From positions 172,747 to 236,746 of the forward strand of contig NZ_HG964937.1 of the NCBI RefSeq assembly GCF_000613245.1: a DNA stretch of 64,000 nt, given 5' to 3'. A model generated the notes under the pieces. That model was not told the origin of the DNA, did not search any database, and saw nothing but the letters and a program-made list of their open reading frames with translations. The first letter of the stretch is position 1. Every line of letters begins with the position of its first letter. Source of the stretch: Mycobacterium asiaticum DSM 44297. GTDB taxonomy: Bacteria > Actinomycetota > Actinomycetes > Mycobacteriales > Mycobacteriaceae. This document shows positions 8,154 to 17,108 of this stretch, piece by piece. A program made the position numbers and the translations under genes.

Positions 8154-9417
8154 GCGAACGGATTTACTCGGCATCGGTTTCGGACCGTCGAATCTCGCCC
8201 TGGCCATCGTGTTCGCCGAGCGCGGTGTGCACGCGGTGTTCGCCGAAGCGCAGCAGCGGTTCGGTTGGCACCGGGGAATGCTGTTGCCCGGCGCCCGGAT
8301 GCAGGTGCCGTTCCTCAAAGACCTTGTCACACTGCGTAACGCGCAGAGTGACTTCACCTTCGTGAACTATCTGAGCCGGCAGGACCGGTTGGTCGAATTC
8401 ATCGGCCGACACACGCTGTTTCCCAGCAGGCTGGAGTTTCACGACTATCTGGAGTGGGCGGCGGCGCGGGTTGTGGCCCAGGATGTGGTCAATGTGCGCT
8501 ACGGTCAGCGGGTCGTCGAAGTGTCAGCCGAGGCAACCGGTTTCGTGGTGCGGACCGCCTCCGACTGGGTGATCCGCGCGGACACGCTGGTATTGGGCAC
8601 CGGCTTGGCGCCGGTGCTGCCGGACGGGGTGGCCAGGACCGCACGACAGTGGCACAGTCACACGCTGCTTGATGGACTGGCCGGGCTTGGGCAGTCGGCT
8701 TTCCGACGATTCGCGGTGGTCGGTGCCGGCCAAAGCGCCGCCGAGGTGGTCGGTTACCTGCATCGGCAATATCCGGATGCCGAAGTGCATGCGGTCTTCG
8801 CCCGCTACGGGTACAGCCAGGCCGACGACAATCCGTATGCCAACCGAATTTTCGACCCGTCGGCAGTCGAGGAGTTCTATGCGGCCGACGAGCCGCTACG
8901 CAAGCGTCTGCTCGACTATCACCGCTCCACCAACTACTCGGCGGTCGACCTGGAGTTGATCGAGGACCTCTATTCGCGGGAATACGCCGAACGGGTCAGC
9001 GGGAGACGGCGGCTGATCATCCATAATGCGTCCGAAGCAATTGCGGCCCAAGAATATTCAAGTGGCGTGCTGTTGACCATCTCGCACCTGGTCAGCCATG
9101 GGCAGGAGACCCTGGACTGCGACGCGGTGATCTACGCAACGGGCTACGCCCCGCTGGATATCCGGGGTTTCCTGGGTGAGCTGTCCAGCCGCTACGAGTT
9201 CGACTCGACCGGCCGGCCCGCCGTCACCCGGGACTACCGGCTGGTGGCGAAACCAGGCGCCCCCGGAGACATCTTCCTCAACGGTTCGGTCGAACACACG
9301 CACGGTCTGGCGTCGTCGCTGCTGTCCAACGTCGCCGTGCGAGCGGGGGAGATTGCGACGGCCGTCACCCCGGTATGCCGAGCAGACGCGAAAGCCCCTT
9401 ATTCCGTAGCGGAATAG
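8140..9417 (+). CDS. Lysine/ornithine (amine) N-monooxygenase, SidA/IucD/PvdA/MbtG family
   Basis: 425 residues. It catalyses flavin- and NADPH-dependent N-hydroxylation of a primary amine, the first step to hydroxamates. The FAD-binding GIGFGPSNLALA is at residues 11-22, the substrate/flavin contact LPGARMQVPFLKDLVTLRNAQSDF-type stretch is near 50-70, the NADPH-binding VVGAGQSAAEV is near 194, and YATGY lies near 335. The protein ends with the usual NGSVEHTHGLASSLLSNVA segment. It overlaps the upstream GNAT gene by 14 bases. No NRPS gene is nearby, so it is not part of a mycobactin-type locus here. Its stop codon lies inside a hairpin shared with the convergent TetR gene. Confidence 0.9.
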   Translation: MSTPERTDLLGIGFGPSNLALAIVFAERGVHAVFAEAQQRFGWHRGMLLPGARMQVPFLKDLVTLRNAQSDFTFVNYLSRQDRLVEFIGRHTLFPSRLEFHDYLEWAAARVVAQDVVNVRYGQRVVEVSAEATGFVVRTASDWVIRADTLVLGTGLAPVLPDGVARTARQWHSHTLLDGLAGLGQSAFRRFAVVGAGQSAAEVVGYLHRQYPDAEVHAVFARYGYSQADDNPYANRIFDPSAVEEFYAADEPLRKRLLDYHRSTNYSAVDLELIEDLYSREYAERVSGRRRLIIHNASEAIAAQEYSSGVLLTISHLVSHGQETLDCDAVIYATGYAPLDIRGFLGELSSRYEFDSTGRPAVTRDYRLVAKPGAPGDIFLNGSVEHTHGLASSLLSNVAVRAGEIATAVTPVCRADAKAPYSVAE

Positions 9418-9432
9418 GGGCTTTCACGTCTT
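9384..9432. terminator. Bidirectional hairpin terminator between convergent genes
   Basis: Near-perfect inverted repeat: AGACGCGAAAGCCCC... pairs with ...GGGGCTTTCACGTCT, with an inner ATTCCG/CGGAAT stem and a one-base bulge. The stop codons of both the N-monooxygenase (9415-9417) and the TetR gene (9399-9401) lie inside it. The outer arms resemble the hairpin at 57458-57519. Confidence 0.75.
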
Positions 9433-9995
9433 CTCGCCACCACGACCGGCGCCACGAACTCCTCGATCATTGCCCGCTCCTGCGCCTCGTCCGCACCGGG
9501 AAACATCAACAGCGAGATGATCACCCGCACCGCCCAGCGGGCCCGGCGCTCGACGGCGGCCGGGTCGTCAGGGCCCGACGAACCCAAGAATGAAGCCACC
9601 ATCGCGGTGATCACGTCGGAGTGACTCGCCAGCTCACCCGCGATCGGCAGGCGGGCCGTGCCGAACCACGCCGACAGCGGCGGGCTATCGCGAACCATCC
9701 GCAAGGTCTCGGTGATGCCGACGATCAACCGCTCGTGTGGGTCCTGCACGGCGTCGATCCGCTGCAGGATCAGACGGCCGGTGCGATGCGTCTCCCGGTG
9801 CACATAGGCGATGCGCAGCGCCTCCCGGCTGTCGAAATACCGGTACAGCGTCGCGCGGGAACATCCGGCGGCCCTGGCAATCTCGTTCATGCCGATGGTT
9901 GCCGGGTCGCGTTCGGTAAACAGCGCCTCGGCAGCGTCGAGGATTCGGTCAGCGGCGGCCTCGGTGCGGTGCTCGGCTAGCCAGTCACCCGGCAT
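9399..9995 (-). CDS. TetR-family transcriptional regulator
   Basis: 198 residues. The N-terminal HTH reads ILDAAEALFTERD...MNEIARAAGCSRATLYRYFDSREAL (about residues 18-63), the TetR DNA-binding signature; the ligand-binding C-terminal half is generic. The start is the ATG at 9995, which overlaps the cyp130 stop by one base (TGATG), so the two are translated together. It corresponds to Rv1255c. As a cotranscribed neighbour it most likely controls its own operon with cyp130. Its 3' end runs into the shared terminator hairpin. Confidence 0.9.
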   Translation of the reverse strand: MPGDWLAEHRTEAAADRILDAAEALFTERDPATIGMNEIARAAGCSRATLYRYFDSREALRIAYVHRETHRTGRLILQRIDAVQDPHERLIVGITETLRMVRDSPPLSAWFGTARLPIAGELASHSDVITAMVASFLGSSGPDDPAAVERRARWAVRVIISLLMFPGADEAQERAMIEEFVAPVVVARRRESPYSATE

Positions 9996-11230
9996 CAGCC
10001 CGCCACTCTGACGGGGACCGACAACGGCCGCCGGACGTAGGCGCCGCCCGACCAGACGATGCCGGGCACGTCGACATCGAAGTCGGGGCAACGGCTCAGC
10101 AATTCGCCGAGCGCCACCCGGGATTGCATCCGCGCCGCGGCGGCGCCCAGGCAGTGGTGGGCGCCGTGGCTGAAGGTCAGGATGTTGCGTGGCCGGCGGG
10201 TGACGTCGAGTTCGGCAGCGTCGTCGCCGTATTGGCGCTCATCCCGGTTGGCCGACCCGTACAGCAGCAACACCCGCCGTCCGGCCGGAATGGTGGTGCC
10301 CTCGATGGTCACGTCGCGGGTGGTCGTGCGGGCCAGGTTCTGCACCGGCGAGGTGAGCCGGAGCAGCTCGTCGACCGCATCCGGGATCAGCTCGGGGTCA
10401 TCCACCAGCAGCCGACGCTGATCAGGCCGCGAGTGCAGCAACGGCATTGAGCCGCCGAGCATTCCGGTGACGGTGTCATTGCCGCCGGTGACCATGGTGA
10501 AGGTGAACCCCAGGATCGACAGGATGCCGGCGACGTCGCCGTCGGCGCCCAACCCGGCCGCGACCAGGTGCGAGATGGTGTCGTCCTGCGGCTCGGCGCG
10601 GCGCCGCTCGATCAGCGCGGTGAAATAGGCCATCATCGTCCCGACGGCCTCGCCGGCCGTTCCCAAAGAAGCCGCGATGCCGCCCTCGGCGGTATTGGCC
10701 GCGACGATGGCCTGGGTCCAGCCGTCGAATTGCGCCCAATCCTCCTCGGGCACACCGAGATAGTGCGCGACGACCATCGACGGCAGTGGCTTGAACAGCT
10801 CGGTGACGATGTCGCCGGCACCGCGAGCCCGGATCTTCTCGATCCGCTCGACGACGAATTCACGCACTTTCGGCTCGATGGCCTCGACCTGCCGGGGAGT
10901 GAAACCACGGGACACCAGCTTGCGGAACTGCGTGTGCACCGGTGGGTCCTGCATCACCATCGGTGGGTTGTCCTGCAGCCCAATCATTTCCAGCTCGCCA
11001 TAGTTGACCGTCAGGCCTTGGGCCGACGAGAACGTCTCGTGATCGCGGGCGGCCGCCCAGACGTCGGCGTGCCGCGACAGCACGTAGTAGTCGTGTTCGG
11101 GGCGGCCCGGCGGCACCACGTGATGCACCGGGTCGTGATCGCGCAGCGCCCGGTACATCGGCCAGGGCTCGGACCACGTCTCGGCGGTGGCGAGCTGAAA
11201 CCGAACCGGATGAGACAATATCGATGTCAT
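9995..11230 (-). CDS. cyp130: Cytochrome P450 CYP130
   Basis: 411 residues, very close to the M. tuberculosis CYP130 sequence as I remember it (Rv1256c, 405 aa). The I-helix oxygen-activation region reads FTMVTGGNDTVTG (G-G-N-D-T instead of the usual A-G-x-D/E-T), ExxR is in the VDELLRL helix, and the heme thiolate signature is FSHGAHHCLGAAAARM near residue 355. Soluble heme monooxygenase; CYP130 binds azole drugs and hydroxylates aryl amines in vitro, and the physiological substrate is unsettled. It leads the operon with the TetR gene; 115 bases upstream separate it from the FAD oxidase gene. Confidence 0.95.
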   Translation of the reverse strand: MTSILSHPVRFQLATAETWSEPWPMYRALRDHDPVHHVVPPGRPEHDYYVLSRHADVWAAARDHETFSSAQGLTVNYGELEMIGLQDNPPMVMQDPPVHTQFRKLVSRGFTPRQVEAIEPKVREFVVERIEKIRARGAGDIVTELFKPLPSMVVAHYLGVPEEDWAQFDGWTQAIVAANTAEGGIAASLGTAGEAVGTMMAYFTALIERRRAEPQDDTISHLVAAGLGADGDVAGILSILGFTFTMVTGGNDTVTGMLGGSMPLLHSRPDQRRLLVDDPELIPDAVDELLRLTSPVQNLARTTTRDVTIEGTTIPAGRRVLLLYGSANRDERQYGDDAAELDVTRRPRNILTFSHGAHHCLGAAAARMQSRVALGELLSRCPDFDVDVPGIVWSGGAYVRRPLSVPVRVAG

Positions 11231-11345
11231 GTCTTATTCGTACGACAGCATCGGTCAACTGTCAACGCTCGAGTGTGCGCCTCCCGACAAAACACGCCGG
11301 GAAAGCGGCGCAGAATGCACGCTCGGCGCAAGGGGAGACGGAGAG

Positions 11346-12713
11346 TTAGATGCCCGACCCGGGGTTGAGAATGCCCAACGGGTCCAGCGCATCCTTGATC
11401 CGCCGGTTCAGGTCCATCACCTCGGGCCCGAGGTAGTCGGCCAGCCACGGCCGCTTCAACCGCCCGACGCCATGTTCGCCGGTGATGGTGCCGCCCAGCC
11501 CGACGGCGAGGTCCATGATCTCGCCGTACGCCAATTGCGCGCGCTCGGCCATCGCGGCGTCGGCGGGATCGAACACCAGCAACGGGTGGGTGTTGCCGTC
11601 GCCGGCGTGGGCGATCACCGAGATCATCAAGTCCCGCTCGTCGGCGATGCGCGCGATGCCGGTGACCAGCTGGCCCAGCGCCGGCAACGGCACGCCGACG
11701 TCCTCCAGCAGCAGCGAGCCCTTGGCCTCGACCGCAGGGATGCAGAACCGCCGCGCCGCCACAAAGGACTCGCCCTCATCCGGATCGTCGGTGGAAAACA
11801 CTTCTGTCGCACCGTTTTCGGCGAAAACCGTGGCGATCACCTCGGCGTCGTCGCTGCCGGCGCGGCCGCGTTCGTCGGATCCGGCGACCAGCATGGCCGC
11901 CGCATTGCGGTCCAGGTCCATCCGCAGGTGATCCTCGACCGCGTTGATTGCCACCTGGTCCATGAACTCCAGCATCGACGGGCGCAACCGCGCGCTGACC
12001 CCGAGCACCGCGTCGACGGCCGACTCCACCGACGAAAAGCTGGCCACCACAATGCTGGACGCGTTCTGCGCCGGCAACAGCCGCAGCGTCACCTCGGTGA
12101 CGACGCCCAGCGTCCCCTCGCTGCCGACGAACAGCTTCGTCAGTGACAGCCCGGCCACGTCCTTCAGGCGCGGCCCGCCCAACCGCACCGCGGTGCCGTC
12201 GGCCAGCACCACCTGCATGCCCAGGACATAGTCGGTGGTTACGCCGTACTTGACGCAGCACAGCCCGCCGGCGTTGGTGGCGATGTTGCCGCCGATGCTG
12301 CAGATCTCGTAGGAGGACGGGTCGGGCGGGTACCACAGGCCGTGTTCGGCGACGGCCTTCTTCACTTCGGAGTTGAACAGACCCGGCTGGCACACCGCGG
12401 TGCGGGTGACCGGGTCCACCGTGATGTCGCGCATTTTCTCCGTCGACAACACGATGCCGTTGTCCACCGCCGTCGCCCCGCCGGACAGCCCGCTGCCCGC
12501 GCCTCGGGTCACCACGGGCACCCGATTGACCGACGCCCAGCGCAGCACGGCCTGCACTTCCTCGGTGCGCTGCGGACGCACCACAGCCAGCGGCTTTCCG
12601 GCCGCCGGGTCCAGGGCACGGTCTTGGCGGTAACCGTCGGTGATCGCGGGATCGGTGACCACCATCCCCTCGGGTAGTTCGGCGATCAGGCCGGCCAACA
12701 GATCCGCGCTCAC
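11346..12713 (-). CDS. FAD-linked oxidase (GlcD-like; glycolate/D-2-hydroxy acid oxidase family)
   Basis: 455 residues from a GTG start. The N-terminal FAD-binding type 4 domain shows PVVTRGAGSGLSGGATA (pyrophosphate-binding) and GGNIATNAGGLCCVKYG; the C-terminal FAD-oxidase domain has the characteristic GDGNTHPLL and GEHGVGRLKRPW. Such flavoproteins oxidise D-lactate, glycolate or D-2-hydroxyglutarate and pass electrons to the respiratory chain. It lies ten bases downstream of tap on the same strand, so the two are probably one transcript. It corresponds to Rv1257c. The exact 2-hydroxy acid is not determinable from sequence. Confidence 0.9.
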   Translation of the reverse strand: MSADLLAGLIAELPEGMVVTDPAITDGYRQDRALDPAAGKPLAVVRPQRTEEVQAVLRWASVNRVPVVTRGAGSGLSGGATAVDNGIVLSTEKMRDITVDPVTRTAVCQPGLFNSEVKKAVAEHGLWYPPDPSSYEICSIGGNIATNAGGLCCVKYGVTTDYVLGMQVVLADGTAVRLGGPRLKDVAGLSLTKLFVGSEGTLGVVTEVTLRLLPAQNASSIVVASFSSVESAVDAVLGVSARLRPSMLEFMDQVAINAVEDHLRMDLDRNAAAMLVAGSDERGRAGSDDAEVIATVFAENGATEVFSTDDPDEGESFVAARRFCIPAVEAKGSLLLEDVGVPLPALGQLVTGIARIADERDLMISVIAHAGDGNTHPLLVFDPADAAMAERAQLAYGEIMDLAVGLGGTITGEHGVGRLKRPWLADYLGPEVMDLNRRIKDALDPLGILNPGSGI

Positions 12714-12723
12714 CGGGCCGATG

Positions 12724-13983
12724 CTAGTCCCCTGCCGAAGCGCGGATCTCGGCGGCGAACTCCGGCTGGCGGTCCAGTTCCCGCAGCGACGGGACCCGGA
12801 TGCAGACCAGTCCGACGACCAGGATCGGCAGCGCCAGCGCGAAGAACGTCACCTGTAAACCCGCCGCATCGGTCAGTGGGCCGGCCAGCAGCAAGCCCAG
12901 CGGGCCGGCGGCGTATGCCATCGACGCCATCACTCCGACCACCCGTCCGCGCAGATGGTGCGGCGCGCGGGTCTGCATCACGTAGTTGTAGATCGGCTGG
13001 ATCGGGCCGTAGACCAACCCGATCAGCGCACACAGCACCAGGATCACCGGCAGCGGCGGCAGCAGCGCGATCACCACCGTCGCGGTGCCGAAGCTCAGCA
13101 CCGCGGTCAGCATGATCGTGCGGCGCGACACGTACGACGCCAGCAGCAGATAACCGAGGGCGCCCAGCAGGCTGCCGATGGACAGCGCCACCAACACCGA
13201 ACCCAGCTGCGCCGGTTGCTGCCGATCGCTGAAGTACTTGGGGAACAGCACGCTTTCCATCGGTAGGTACAGCGCCGTCACCGTCAGGTCAATCAGCGCC
13301 AGCGCCCGCAGCACCCGCAGGCTCCAGACGAAACGCAGCCCCTCGGCCACCCCGGACACCAGCCCCTGGGGCCGGGTCGCGTGGTGTGGACGGCCGGTGC
13401 CCTCGAGCCGCAGCACGGCCATCGCCACGATGGACAACGCGAATGCGGCGGCGGTGACCCACATGGTGGCGATGCCACCCACCGTCGCGATCATCAGCCC
13501 GCCGACCCCCGGACCCACCACGAACGCCACATTGAGGATCACCTCGTAGACGCTGTTGATGCGATCCAGCGACCAGCCCGCCCGAACCGCCGCTTCGGGC
13601 AGCATCGACTGACGGGCGGTGATCCCGGCCGGGTCGAACGCGGCGCCACAGGCACCGAGTACGGCCAGCACGGCCACGTTCACCGCTTCCACCCCGAATG
13701 CCGACGCGACCAGCGGGACGGCCGCCACCGAGGCGGCTGAGAGGGCGTCGGAAACCATCGACACCCAGCGCCGGCCGAAGTAGTCCACCGCGGTGCCCGC
13801 CACCAGCGTCGAGAACAGCAGCGGCAACGTCGTCGCACCGGCCACGATCGAGGCCTGGCCGGCGCTGCCTTGACGCTGCAGCACCAGCCAGGGAAACGCG
13901 ACGAGCGAGATCCCGTTGCCCGCGCACGACAGTAGCGTGGCGAACATGATCAGCAGTGCCGGCGCTCGGCTGGTGTTTCTCAT
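12724..13983 (-). CDS. tap: Multidrug efflux pump Tap (MFS)
   Basis: 419 residues, the same length as M. tuberculosis Tap (Rv1258c), with twelve predicted membrane segments. The start at ATG 13983 ([11 protein letters not shown]) begins just before TM1. Conserved stretches are [14 protein letters not shown] (motif A loop), [22 protein letters not shown] and [17 protein letters not shown]. Tap exports tetracyclines, aminoglycosides, spectinomycin and other drugs, and in M. tuberculosis it belongs to the WhiB7 regulon; a matching promoter arrangement is visible upstream here. It precedes the FAD oxidase gene by ten bases. Confidence 0.93.
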   Translation of the reverse strand: MRNTSRAPALLIMFATLLSCAGNGISLVAFPWLVLQRQGSAGQASIVAGATTLPLLFSTLVAGTAVDYFGRRWVSMVSDALSAASVAAVPLVASAFGVEAVNVAVLAVLGACGAAFDPAGITARQSMLPEAAVRAGWSLDRINSVYEVILNVAFVVGPGVGGLMIATVGGIATMWVTAAAFALSIVAMAVLRLEGTGRPHHATRPQGLVSGVAEGLRFVWSLRVLRALALIDLTVTALYLPMESVLFPKYFSDRQQPAQLGSVLVALSIGSLLGALGYLLLASYVSRRTIMLTAVLSFGTATVVIALLPPLPVILVLCALIGLVYGPIQPIYNYVMQTRAPHHLRGRVVGVMASMAYAAGPLGLLLAGPLTDAAGLQVTFFALALPILVVGLVCIRVPSLRELDRQPEFAAEIRASAGD

Positions 13984-13998
13984 GGGATATCGCGGCTG

Positions 13999-14037
13999 AA
14001 TGTAGCGCCAAACCCGGAGTGCGAACCACCGATTTTT
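13999..14037 (-). promoter_or_regulatory. Candidate WhiB7-dependent promoter of tap
   Basis: On the minus strand: an AT-rich AAAAAT (14037-14032), three bases, a -35-like TGGTTC (14028-14023), 18 bases, and a -10-like TACATT (14004-13999). An A/T block just upstream of the -35 is the hallmark of WhiB7-bound promoters. The -10 lies about 15 bases from the tap ATG, giving a very short leader. Confidence 0.45.
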
Positions 14038-14069
14038 GCGCGGTCCCATTCAGAATGCAGGATGTTCGT

Positions 14070-14882
14070 GTGCTGAAGCATCCGAATACCGGCCAGGCAT
14101 TCGGTTCGCCGGTCGCCCCCGGCAGCGGCTGGCCGGGCGACCTCGCGACCGAGGGCACCCCGGTCGCGACCGACGCGGCACAGGTCGGCGCGCTCGCGCA
14201 CAAGGCACGGTCGATTACCGAAATCGACGCGATGGTCAGCGTATGCCGAGCGTGTCCACGGCTGGTTAGCTGGCGTGAGGAGGTCGCCGTCGTCAAACGC
14301 CGGGCGTTCCTCGACCAGCCCTACTGGGGACGTCCGGTACCGGGCTGGGGGTCGGAGCGGCCGTGGTTGTTCATCGTCGGGCTGGCACCCGCTGCGCACG
14401 GCGCCAACCGAACCGGACGGATGTTCACCGGTGACCGGTCCGGCGACCAGTTGTATGCGGCGCTGTACCGGGCCGGCCTGGTGAATCAGCCGACCAGCGT
14501 TGACGCGGCTGATGGCTTGTCTGCCAACAAGATTCGGATCTCGGCGCCAGTGCGGTGCGCGCCGCCGGCGAACGCTCCCACGCCCGCTGAGCGGACGACG
14601 TGCTCGCAATGGCTGGCGGCCGAATGGCACCTGGTGTCCGAGCACGTCCGGGTGATCGTCGCGCTCGGCGGCTTCGGCTGGCAGGTGGCGCTGGGACTGC
14701 CGGTGGCCGCCGGGCTGCGCAAGCCGAAGTTCGGCCACGGGGTGGTGGCCCCGCTGCCCTCCGGCGTGCGATTGCTCGGCTGCTACCACCCGAGCCAGCA
14801 AAATATGTTCACCGGTAGGTTGACTCCGGCAATGCTTGACGACATCTTCCGGGAGGCGAAGCAGCTTGCGGGAATCGGCTAG
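14070..14882 (+). CDS. udgB: Type-5 uracil-DNA glycosylase UdgB
   Basis: 270 residues. Removes uracil (also ethenocytosine and hypoxanthine in family members) from DNA for base excision repair. Four Fe-S cysteines are visible: VCRACP near residue 60, then RCAPP and TTC about residues 165-180. Motif 1 is [21 protein letters not shown], without a polar catalytic Asp/Asn as usual for family 5, and motif 2 is [11 protein letters not shown] 14070 was chosen because AGGA lies five bases upstream; an ATG at 14055 lacks a ribosome-binding site. It is divergent from tap. It corresponds to Rv1259. Confidence 0.92.
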   Translation: MLKHPNTGQAFGSPVAPGSGWPGDLATEGTPVATDAAQVGALAHKARSITEIDAMVSVCRACPRLVSWREEVAVVKRRAFLDQPYWGRPVPGWGSERPWLFIVGLAPAAHGANRTGRMFTGDRSGDQLYAALYRAGLVNQPTSVDAADGLSANKIRISAPVRCAPPANAPTPAERTTCSQWLAAEWHLVSEHVRVIVALGGFGWQVALGLPVAAGLRKPKFGHGVVAPLPSGVRLLGCYHPSQQNMFTGRLTPAMLDDIFREAKQLAGIG

Positions 14883-14897
14883 GAACGGGGTCGCGTC

Positions 14898-16028
14898 TTG
14901 ACAAGCATCTTGGTGTCCGGCGCCAGTGTCGCCGGCTTGACTGCCGCGTATTGGTTTGGCCAAAACGGCTATTCGGTGACGGTGGTAGAACGCCACCCTG
15001 GGCTGCGGCCGGGCGGTCAGGCCATCGACGTGCGGGGTCCGGCGCTCACAGTGCTGGACCGCATGGGTTTGCTGGCGTCGGCGGAAGATAAGAAGACGCG
15101 GATCCGGGGTGCCTCGGTGGTGGACCGCGACGGCAACGAGCTGTCCCGGGACACCGAATCCACGCCGACGGGCGGTCCGATCAACAATCCCGACATCGAG
15201 CTGCTCCGCGACGATCTCGTCGAATTGCTCTACGAGGCGTGCCGGTCAACCACCGAGTTCATCTTCGATGACAGCATCACCGCGATCGAGAATCTCGGAC
15301 CCGCAGCCGAAGTGACCTTCGAGCGCGCTCCCGAGGCCAGCTTCGACCTGGTCATCGGGGCAGACGGTTTGCATTCCAATGTGCGCCGGCTGGTGTTCGG
15401 CCCCGAAGAGCGGTTCATCAAGAGGCTGGGGACGTACGCCGCGATCTTCACCGTGCCCAACTTTTTGGACCTGGACTACTGGCAGACCTGGCATTACGGC
15501 GACACCAGCATGGCCGGCGTCTATAGCGCGCGGGACAACACCGAGGCCCGCGCGATGCTGGGCTTCATGGACACCGAGCTGCAGCTCGACTACCGCGACA
15601 CCGAGGCTCAGGTCGCCGAGGTGGAACGGCGGATGGCCGACGATGGCTGGGTGCGTCCGCAGCTGCTGGAGTACATGCGCTCGGCGCCGGACTTCTACTT
15701 CGACGAAATGTCGCAGATCGTGATGGATCACTGGTCGATCGGACGGGTGGCGTTGGTGGGCGACGCCGCCTACTGCTGCTCGCCGTTGGCCGGGCAGGGA
15801 ACCAGCGTCGCGCTGTTGGGCGCCTACATTCTGGCTGGCGAGCTCAAGGTGGCCCGGTACGGCGGTTTGCTCGACCATGGTCTGGCCTTCTCCAACTACT
15901 TCAAGCGATTCCACGGCTACGCCGAGCGCACCCAGTTCCTGGCGAGCGACAACATTCCCGGTGGCGCGCCCATTTCCCAGGAACAGTTCGAACTCATCAT
16001 CAACTCGATCACCCCGCTCAACTACTGA
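14898..16028 (+). CDS. FAD-dependent monooxygenase (PHBH/TetX-like)
   Basis: 376 residues from a TTG start. The FAD Rossmann motif is at the very N-terminus (VSGASVAGLTAAYWFGQNG), the DG motif is in LVIGADGLHSNVRRLV, and the second FAD motif is LVGDAAYCCSPLAGQGTSVAL near residue 290. Class A flavoprotein aromatic hydroxylase fold; related enzymes hydroxylate aromatic or polyketide substrates or inactivate antibiotics. It lies 15 bases after udgB and probably shares its transcript. It corresponds to Rv1260. Substrate unknown. Confidence 0.88.
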   Translation: MTSILVSGASVAGLTAAYWFGQNGYSVTVVERHPGLRPGGQAIDVRGPALTVLDRMGLLASAEDKKTRIRGASVVDRDGNELSRDTESTPTGGPINNPDIELLRDDLVELLYEACRSTTEFIFDDSITAIENLGPAAEVTFERAPEASFDLVIGADGLHSNVRRLVFGPEERFIKRLGTYAAIFTVPNFLDLDYWQTWHYGDTSMAGVYSARDNTEARAMLGFMDTELQLDYRDTEAQVAEVERRMADDGWVRPQLLEYMRSAPDFYFDEMSQIVMDHWSIGRVALVGDAAYCCSPLAGQGTSVALLGAYILAGELKVARYGGLLDHGLAFSNYFKRFHGYAERTQFLASDNIPGGAPISQEQFELIINSITPLNY

Positions 16029-16076
16029 GGCGGGCCTGCGGGGAAGCTTCTCGCGGGCAGAGTTGTTGTTGCCAAC

Positions 16077-17108
16077 GTGCGTCTTTCAGTTCTTGATCTG
16101 GTCCCGGTGCGCTCCGACCAATCGACCGCCGACGCGCTTGCGGCCACGGTGTCGCTGGCGCAGACCGCCGACCGGTTGGGATACACGCGCTACTGGGTCG
16201 CCGAACACCACAACATGCCCTCGGTGGGCGCCACCAGCCCGCCGGTACTGATCGCCTATCTGGCCGCGCAAACCGACCACCTGCGGCTCGGCTCGGGCGG
16301 AGTGATGCTGCCCAACCACGCGCCGTTGGCGGTGGCCGAACAGTTCGCCCTGCTGGAGGCCGCCGCGCCCGGCCGTATCGACCTGGGTATCGGTCGCGCG
16401 CCCGGGTCCGACCCGGTCACTTCGTATGCGCTGCGCGGCGGTCGCGACGATCGCGACATCGAGAACTTCCCCGCCTACCTGGACGACGTCGTCGCCCTGA
16501 TGGGCACGCGCGGTGTGCGGGTGCCGCTGCGCTCGGGGGATTACACCCTCAAGGCGACCCCGGCCGCGGCCAGCGAACCCCGGCTGTGGCTGCTGGGATC
16601 CTCGATGTACTCGGCGCAGCTGGCTGCCGCCAAGGGGCTGCCCTACGTGTTCGCCCACCACTTCTCCGGCCGGGGCACCGAAGAGGCGCTGGAGCATTAC
16701 CGCAAACATTTCCGGCCCAGCGACCTGGCCTCCGAGCCGGTGACCTTCCTGACGGCGAACGCCGTCGTCGCCGAAACACGGGACGAGGCAATCGAATTGA
16801 TGCTGCCGAACCTGCAGATGATGGCCCGGCTGCGGACCGGGCAACCGTTGGGTCCGGTGCAGCTCGTCGAGGACGCCCAACTGGCCCGGTTGACACCCGC
16901 GCAGCAGCACATCGTGGACGGCGGGTTGGCGCGGGCCGTTGTCGGTTCGCCCTCCGAGGCTGCCGAACAGTTACGGGCCCTTGCCGAACGGTTCGACGTC
17001 GACGAGGTGATGGTGCATCCGGTGGCATCGGCACGCCGTGGCACCGATCCCGCGACCGCGCCGGCCCGGGTGGCGACGCTGGAGCTGCTGGCCAAGGAGC
17101 TGTTCTAG
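16077..17108 (+). CDS. LLM-class (luciferase-like) flavin-dependent oxidoreductase
   Basis: 343 residues from a GTG start. The alkanal-monooxygenase-like TIM barrel is clear: LSVLDLVPVRSDQSTADAL, RYWVAEHHNMPSVGATSP, LRLGSGGVMLPNHAPLAVAEQF and GRIDLGIGRAPGSDP. These signatures mark the large subfamily whose members use FMN for oxidation of small organic molecules. It is co-directional with the preceding FAD monooxygenase. Its stop codon directly abuts the stop of the convergent c-di-GMP gene with no space for a terminator. I do not recall a gene here in M. tuberculosis, so it may belong to an insertion together with the next gene. Confidence 0.85.
   Translation: MRLSVLDLVPVRSDQSTADALAATVSLAQTADRLGYTRYWVAEHHNMPSVGATSPPVLIAYLAAQTDHLRLGSGGVMLPNHAPLAVAEQFALLEAAAPGRIDLGIGRAPGSDPVTSYALRGGRDDRDIENFPAYLDDVVALMGTRGVRVPLRSGDYTLKATPAAASEPRLWLLGSSMYSAQLAAAKGLPYVFAHHFSGRGTEEALEHYRKHFRPSDLASEPVTFLTANAVVAETRDEAIELMLPNLQMMARLRTGQPLGPVQLVEDAQLARLTPAQQHIVDGGLARAVVGSPSEAAEQLRALAERFDVDEVMVHPVASARRGTDPATAPARVATLELLAKELF

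Noticed and set aside
6651..8357. A 568-codon open frame on the minus strand opposite the exporter and GNAT genes
   Set aside because: Shadow frame typical of high-GC DNA; the opposite strand encodes proteins with clear family motifs, and this frame has none.
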